In this document: piece by piece, positions 61,240 through 64,000 of the stretch
Numbering within the stretch: position 1 is the first letter of the stretch
How the letters are laid out: each line of letters starts with the position of its first letter
Program-made: the position numbers and the translations under genes
Notes under the pieces: generated by a model
Database searches by the model: none
Seen by the model: only the letters and a program-made list of their open reading frames with translations
Told to the model about the DNA's origin: nothing
Assembly (NCBI GenBank): GCA_016703945.1
Contig: JADJBC010000041.1
Coordinates: 124,001 to 188,000 of the forward strand
Length of the DNA: 64,000 nt
DNA from: Candidatus Aalborgicola danicus
GTDB lineage: Bacteria > Pseudomonadota > Gammaproteobacteria > Burkholderiales > Burkholderiaceae_C
Reading direction: 5' to 3'

Positions 61240-62859
61240 TTAGGCCAAAGCCACTTCCTTGCCGGTCAGGCGTTTGGCCAATCCCTGTGCCAGCCGATTC
61301 ACATTGCCATAGATGGACAACTGCGGGTTGGCGCCAATGCTGGTGGGGAAGATCGAGCCATCGTGGATGGACAGATTCTCCAGTTGCCAGTGCACACCGT
61401 CGGGGCGGGTGACACCGCGTTTGTCGTCCGCAGACAGACCGCAACCGCCCATCACGTGGGCGCTGCCGATTTTGGTCAGCAACGGCTTCATCGGCAGAGC
61501 ATTGATGGCGGCCTTGGTGTCGGCCCAATTCGTCGTGCCCGTGCCCATTTCATGGCCGGGGTAAACCGTTTTGGCACCGGCTTCGAACTGGATTTCGGCC
61601 ATGGCCAGCATGGAACGGCGGGCGCCTTCCATCAGGTAGTCGGTCAGCGGGTAGTCCAGCAAGGGTGAGCCGTTGCCGCGCAACTCGACCTTGCCACCGA
61701 CCGCTTGGTCATGGAAGCCGTCGCGCATCAGTGCCAGCATGACGTTGGCATGGGGGTATTGGCGGAACAGCTGGGCTTGTTTCTCGCCAAAGCCGGGCAG
61801 GTTGGCGCCAAAAAATACCGGGTGCAGCGGTGCGACTTCGAGCTTGAAGCCAATCGGTCCGTCGATCGCCTGGGTATTCAGGAAATGGTCCGAGTAAATG
61901 GATTGAGGTGCACCGTCCCACGCGGACACATTGTTGGCCATGATGGCCGTAGTGATGGCCACCGGGTGCAAAAAGGTGCGGGTGCCCAGGCGTTTGTGCG
62001 GGTCAGGGGCGCCCGAGCGCATCAGCAGGGCCGGCGAGTTGATCGATCCACCGGCCAGTACATAATGTTTTGCTATGATTTGTGTAGGTGGCCCCGCAGT
62101 TTTTACGGGGGCTGCATTGGGTTTTACTGCTATACAACTGAGGCTCTGGATGCGTCCGTTGCTGATTTCGAACTTCTCGGCCCGGGTCTCCACCAACAGG
62201 GTGGCGCCGCCGTCCAGCGCAAACGGAATGGTGGTGACCAGCATGGACTGTTTCGCGTTGGTCGGGCAGCCCATGCCGCAGGAACCCAGGTTGTAACAAC
62301 CCTTGACGTTGCGCGGAATCACCTCGGCCTTGATACCCAGCTTGGCGGCACCCCGGCGCAGCAACTCGTTGTTTTCGTTGGGTGGGGTTTGCCAGGGCGC
62401 GATATTCAGGCGCTGTTCGGCTTGCTGGAAAAACGGTGCCAGGGCATCGGGGTTGTAGTCGGTTAGGCCAAATTGTTCTTGCCAGAATTTGAGCGTGGCA
62501 GCCGGGGTGCGAAACGAGCTGGTCCAGTTGACGGTGGTGGTGCCGCCCACGCTGCGCCCTTGCAGGATGGTGATGCCTTTGTCCTTGGTTTGGCGGCCAG
62601 CGGCCTCCTGGTACAGCGATGCATAGGCTTCGGGTTCGCGCTGTTTGAAGTCGCTGCTGCTTTTGAGCTGGCCTTCTTCGATGATGACAACCTTGAGGCC
62701 GGCCTTGGTCAACAGCTCGGCGGTGATGCCGGCCCCCGCGCCTGAGCCGATGATGGCCACGTCACAGGTGATGCTGGTCGGGAGCGCCGCGTGTGCGCCG
62801 CCCAATACTTTCCAACCGCGGGCGAGTCCCTCTTTGATGGGGTCCGTTAAGCTGCTCAT
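61240..62859 (-). CDS. GMC family oxidoreductase with a repeat inside
   Basis: 539 residues. FAD-binding motif GSGAGAGITAELL (about residues 37-50), GGTTTVNW, and the GMC C-terminal signature with HVMGGCGLS and GANPQLSIYGNV. It probably oxidises an alcohol and passes electrons on with the small subunit encoded upstream. Repeat copy 11 lies within codons reading AAPVKTAGPPTQIIA, in a solvent-side loop. Confidence 0.92.
   Translation of the reverse strand: MSSLTDPIKEGLARGWKVLGGAHAALPTSITCDVAIIGSGAGAGITAELLTKAGLKVVIIEEGQLKSSSDFKQREPEAYASLYQEAAGRQTKDKGITILQGRSVGGTTTVNWTSSFRTPAATLKFWQEQFGLTDYNPDALAPFFQQAEQRLNIAPWQTPPNENNELLRRGAAKLGIKAEVIPRNVKGCYNLGSCGMGCPTNAKQSMLVTTIPFALDGGATLLVETRAEKFEISNGRIQSLSCIAVKPNAAPVKTAGPPTQIIAKHYVLAGGSINSPALLMRSGAPDPHKRLGTRTFLHPVAITTAIMANNVSAWDGAPQSIYSDHFLNTQAIDGPIGFKLEVAPLHPVFFGANLPGFGEKQAQLFRQYPHANVMLALMRDGFHDQAVGGKVELRGNGSPLLDYPLTDYLMEGARRSMLAMAEIQFEAGAKTVYPGHEMGTGTTNWADTKAAINALPMKPLLTKIGSAHVMGGCGLSADDKRGVTRPDGVHWQLENLSIHDGSIFPTSIGANPQLSIYGNVNRLAQGLAKRLTGKEVALA
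62071..62114 (+). repeat. 44-base dispersed repeat, copy 11, inside the GMC oxidoreductase gene
   Basis: TGCTATGATTTGTGTAGG at the left and TTTTACGGGGGCTG at the right, 44 bases; the most diverged copy. It is antisense to the gene and leaves the frame open. Confidence 0.6.
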
Positions 62860-62874
62860 GGGTGTTTTTTCCGA

Positions 62875-63405
62875 TCAGAGGGTCTTGGGGCCGGGGTAGC
62901 CCAGCACGGCCCAGGATTCCTGGCCGGAGAAATACGAAGCACACACGATATCGTGCAGGCCCTGGTAGGCCTGTACCCGCAGGGACACGCTGGAGGAGCG
63001 CATGGCCTGGAACGCCTCGGTAATGTCAGCCACGCTGGCGTCCGCCCAGCCACTCGACAAACCTACAACGCCGCGCCGCCCGGCTACGGTGCCCAACAGA
63101 CCCAACAGCATGGACAACTCGGCCTGCACATGGTCGGGTGTGCCGCTGAGGAAGGTGTCGATGCGGTCGAGCAGGGAGTTGATGGCAATCTGGTTCGGCC
63201 CGGCCTCCGCTGGCAGGGTACCCGCCAGAATGGTCTGGCCCGCGCGGGAAAAGATCAGGCGGGAGCCTTCGGTGAGTTTGCCGTTTTGCAGGCCGGGTTG
63301 CATCAGCGCAACGGCGCCGCCCGCCACGGCCAGTACCACAGCCGAGGCAACGCCCAGTTTGAGAAAGGTTCTTCGTTGAAGATGCGGGGGTCCGTAGTGG
63401 CTCAT
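62875..63405 (-). CDS. Tat-exported small subunit of a GMC-type dehydrogenase
   Basis: 176 residues. A twin-arginine signal QRRTFLKLGVASAVVLAVAGGAVA. The mature part has the plan of gluconate 2-dehydrogenase subunit 3-like proteins (FSRAGQTILAGTLP, LLGLLGTVAGR). Such subunits go with membrane-bound GMC dehydrogenases. It lies 15 bases upstream of the GMC gene, in one operon. The start MSHYGPPH was chosen because it gives a normal Tat signal. Confidence 0.83.
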   Translation of the reverse strand: MSHYGPPHLQRRTFLKLGVASAVVLAVAGGAVALMQPGLQNGKLTEGSRLIFSRAGQTILAGTLPAEAGPNQIAINSLLDRIDTFLSGTPDHVQAELSMLLGLLGTVAGRRGVVGLSSGWADASVADITEAFQAMRSSSVSLRVQAYQGLHDIVCASYFSGQESWAVLGYPGPKTL

Positions 63406-63422
63406 CGGGAGTCCTTGTTGGT

Positions 63423-63501
63423 CAGTTGGGGACAGAGCTGAAGGGCTGTCCCGCAAGCTTTTTAATCAGTTGAGGACAGAGCTAAAGATCTGTCCCGCAA
63501 G
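63423..63501. repeat. Two tandem 35-base repeats with hairpins
   Basis: Copies at 63423-63457 and 63467-63501 share the frame CAGTTG-GACAGAGCT-CTGTCCCGCAAG. Each has inverted arms around GGACAG and CTGTCC. A related CTTGCGGGACAG occurs at about 15474-15485 in the reverse direction. They lie between aldehyde dehydrogenase and the Tat gene. Confidence 0.8.
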
Positions 63502-63505
63502 GTAG

Positions 63506-64000
63506 TTACTTTGTCAAAAAGTCGAGGTATTTGGTGGCGAACTTGCCATAGGGCGGGTACATGAATTTCACGGCGCTGAAGGGCGCCTGGTAGAACACCG
63601 GCCGCATTTTGGAGAAGGTCAGGAACCCCTCGTAGCCGTGGTAGTGGCCCATGCCGCTGTCGCCCACGCCGCCAAACGGCATGTCGTGTTGTGCGGTGTG
63701 CAGGATGCCGTCGTTCACCGTGACACCGCCGGACATCACATGGGTGATCAGGTGGTGTACCTGTTTCTTCTTGTTGCTGAAAGGGTAGAGCGCCAGCGGG
63801 CGCGGACCATTGTTGATGATCGTGATGGTGTCTTCAATGTTGGTGTAGCCAATCACCGGCAGGATGGGGCCAAAAATCTCGCGGGTGCGCAGCTCGCAGT
63901 CGGCCGGTGCGTTCAACACCACGTGGGGGGCGATCTTGCGGGTCTTTTTGTCCCAGGCTTTACCGGGAATCAGTTGTACCAGGGTGGCGCCGCGTTCCTT
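63506..64000 (-). CDS. Aldehyde dehydrogenase, coniferyl-aldehyde type, C-terminal part (cut by window edge)
   Basis: The last about 164 residues are visible; the start lies beyond base 64000. Segments EIFGPILPVIGY, SGGVTVNDGILHTAQHDMPFGGVGDSGMGHYHGYEGFLTFS are typical of the coniferyl-aldehyde/long-chain dehydrogenase branch. With the GMC enzyme it would oxidise an alcohol to aldehyde and then acid. The catalytic cysteine lies outside the window. Confidence 0.88.
   Translation of the reverse strand, partial: KERGATLVQLIPGKAWDKKTRKIAPHVVLNAPADCELRTREIFGPILPVIGYTNIEDTITIINNGPRPLALYPFSNKKKQVHHLITHVMSGGVTVNDGILHTAQHDMPFGGVGDSGMGHYHGYEGFLTFSKMRPVFYQAPFSAVKFMYPPYGKFATKYLDFLTK

Noticed and set aside
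3212..62114. Orientation of the 44-base repeat as a replication-strand signal
   Set aside because: Copies point the same way on both sides of oriC, so they do not follow leading or lagging strand.
1..64000. CRISPR arrays, rRNA, tRNA or phage genes
   Set aside because: No regularly spaced direct repeats, no tRNA-like cloverleaf and no rRNA-like stretch were noticed by eye; a tRNAscan or Infernal run would be needed to exclude them fully.

Overview
The window is a stretch of chromosome centred on a replication origin. The origin has the classic proteobacterial layout: gyrB, dnaN and dnaA run leftwards, and rpmH, rnpA, yidD, yidC and mnmE run rightwards. The about 250 bases between dnaA and rpmH carry two strong DnaA boxes and the rpmH promoter. 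High GC, a MinCDE operon away from the origin, NnrS/NnrU proteins, a DUF2282-DUF692-DUF2063 (bufferin) operon and several dispersed short repeats point to Betaproteobacteria, order Burkholderiales, most likely Comamonadaceae and Rhodoferax-like. The family and genus are inferred from memory of gene content, not from a search.

Left arm (1-42,245). A cut secreted protein, a TldD/TldE-type pair and an exported S9 peptidase come first. They are followed by a copper module (copA diverging from a CopZ-like chaperone gene and cueR, both promoters of the MerR 19-base-spacer type) and a secreted MopE-like metallopeptidase. Next are a Crp/Fnr regulator, a nitric-oxide related nnrS gene behind an NsrR-like operator (3' end frameshifted), small membrane proteins, rdgC, a Spy-like chaperone, a cysteine-free glutaredoxin, DUF2189, DUF2788, NnrU and an alpha/beta hydrolase. 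The middle holds minCDE, a membrane metallophosphoesterase, an RTX-type protein downstream of a QseBC/PmrAB-like two-component system with a PmrA-type box, an NRDE protein, a frameshifted Lrp regulator, a glutamine amidotransferase, DAHP synthase, an MFS transporter and a large two-part dehydrogenase/reductase. IF-1 behind a long leader, a flavin/PLP-type oxidase, a cupin with a Cys-rich mini-protein, DUF2237 and a Trp-rich protein lead into gyrB-dnaN-dnaA.

Right arm (42,246-64,000). After the rpmH-yidC-mnmE block come a hypothetical protein, apt, a CPA2 antiporter, the LPS genes kdsD-kdsC-lptC, an SDR and an RRM RNA-binding protein. Then an ECF sigma/anti-sigma pair diverges from a bufferin operon (precursor, MNIO enzyme, partner), followed by an EAL phosphodiesterase, a frameshifted DUF1801 gene, an acetyltransferase and a GST. 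The window ends with an alcohol-oxidation cluster of GMC oxidoreductase, Tat-exported small subunit and aldehyde dehydrogenase.

Across all this lie three kinds of unexplained structure. (1) An about 44-base element occurs 11 times, always in the same orientation; three copies lie inside the reading frames of mnmE, the DUF2063 gene and the GMC oxidoreductase. (2) Two inverted copies of an elaborate hairpin (60,889-60,982 and 61,083-61,181) share a conserved internal loop but have different, self-complementary stems, as a structured RNA family would. (3) There is a near-perfect 79-base hairpin at 5,938-6,016. Three genes (nnrS, lrp, DUF1801) carry single-base frameshifts, each repaired by removing one base from a short homopolymer, so consensus errors must be excluded.
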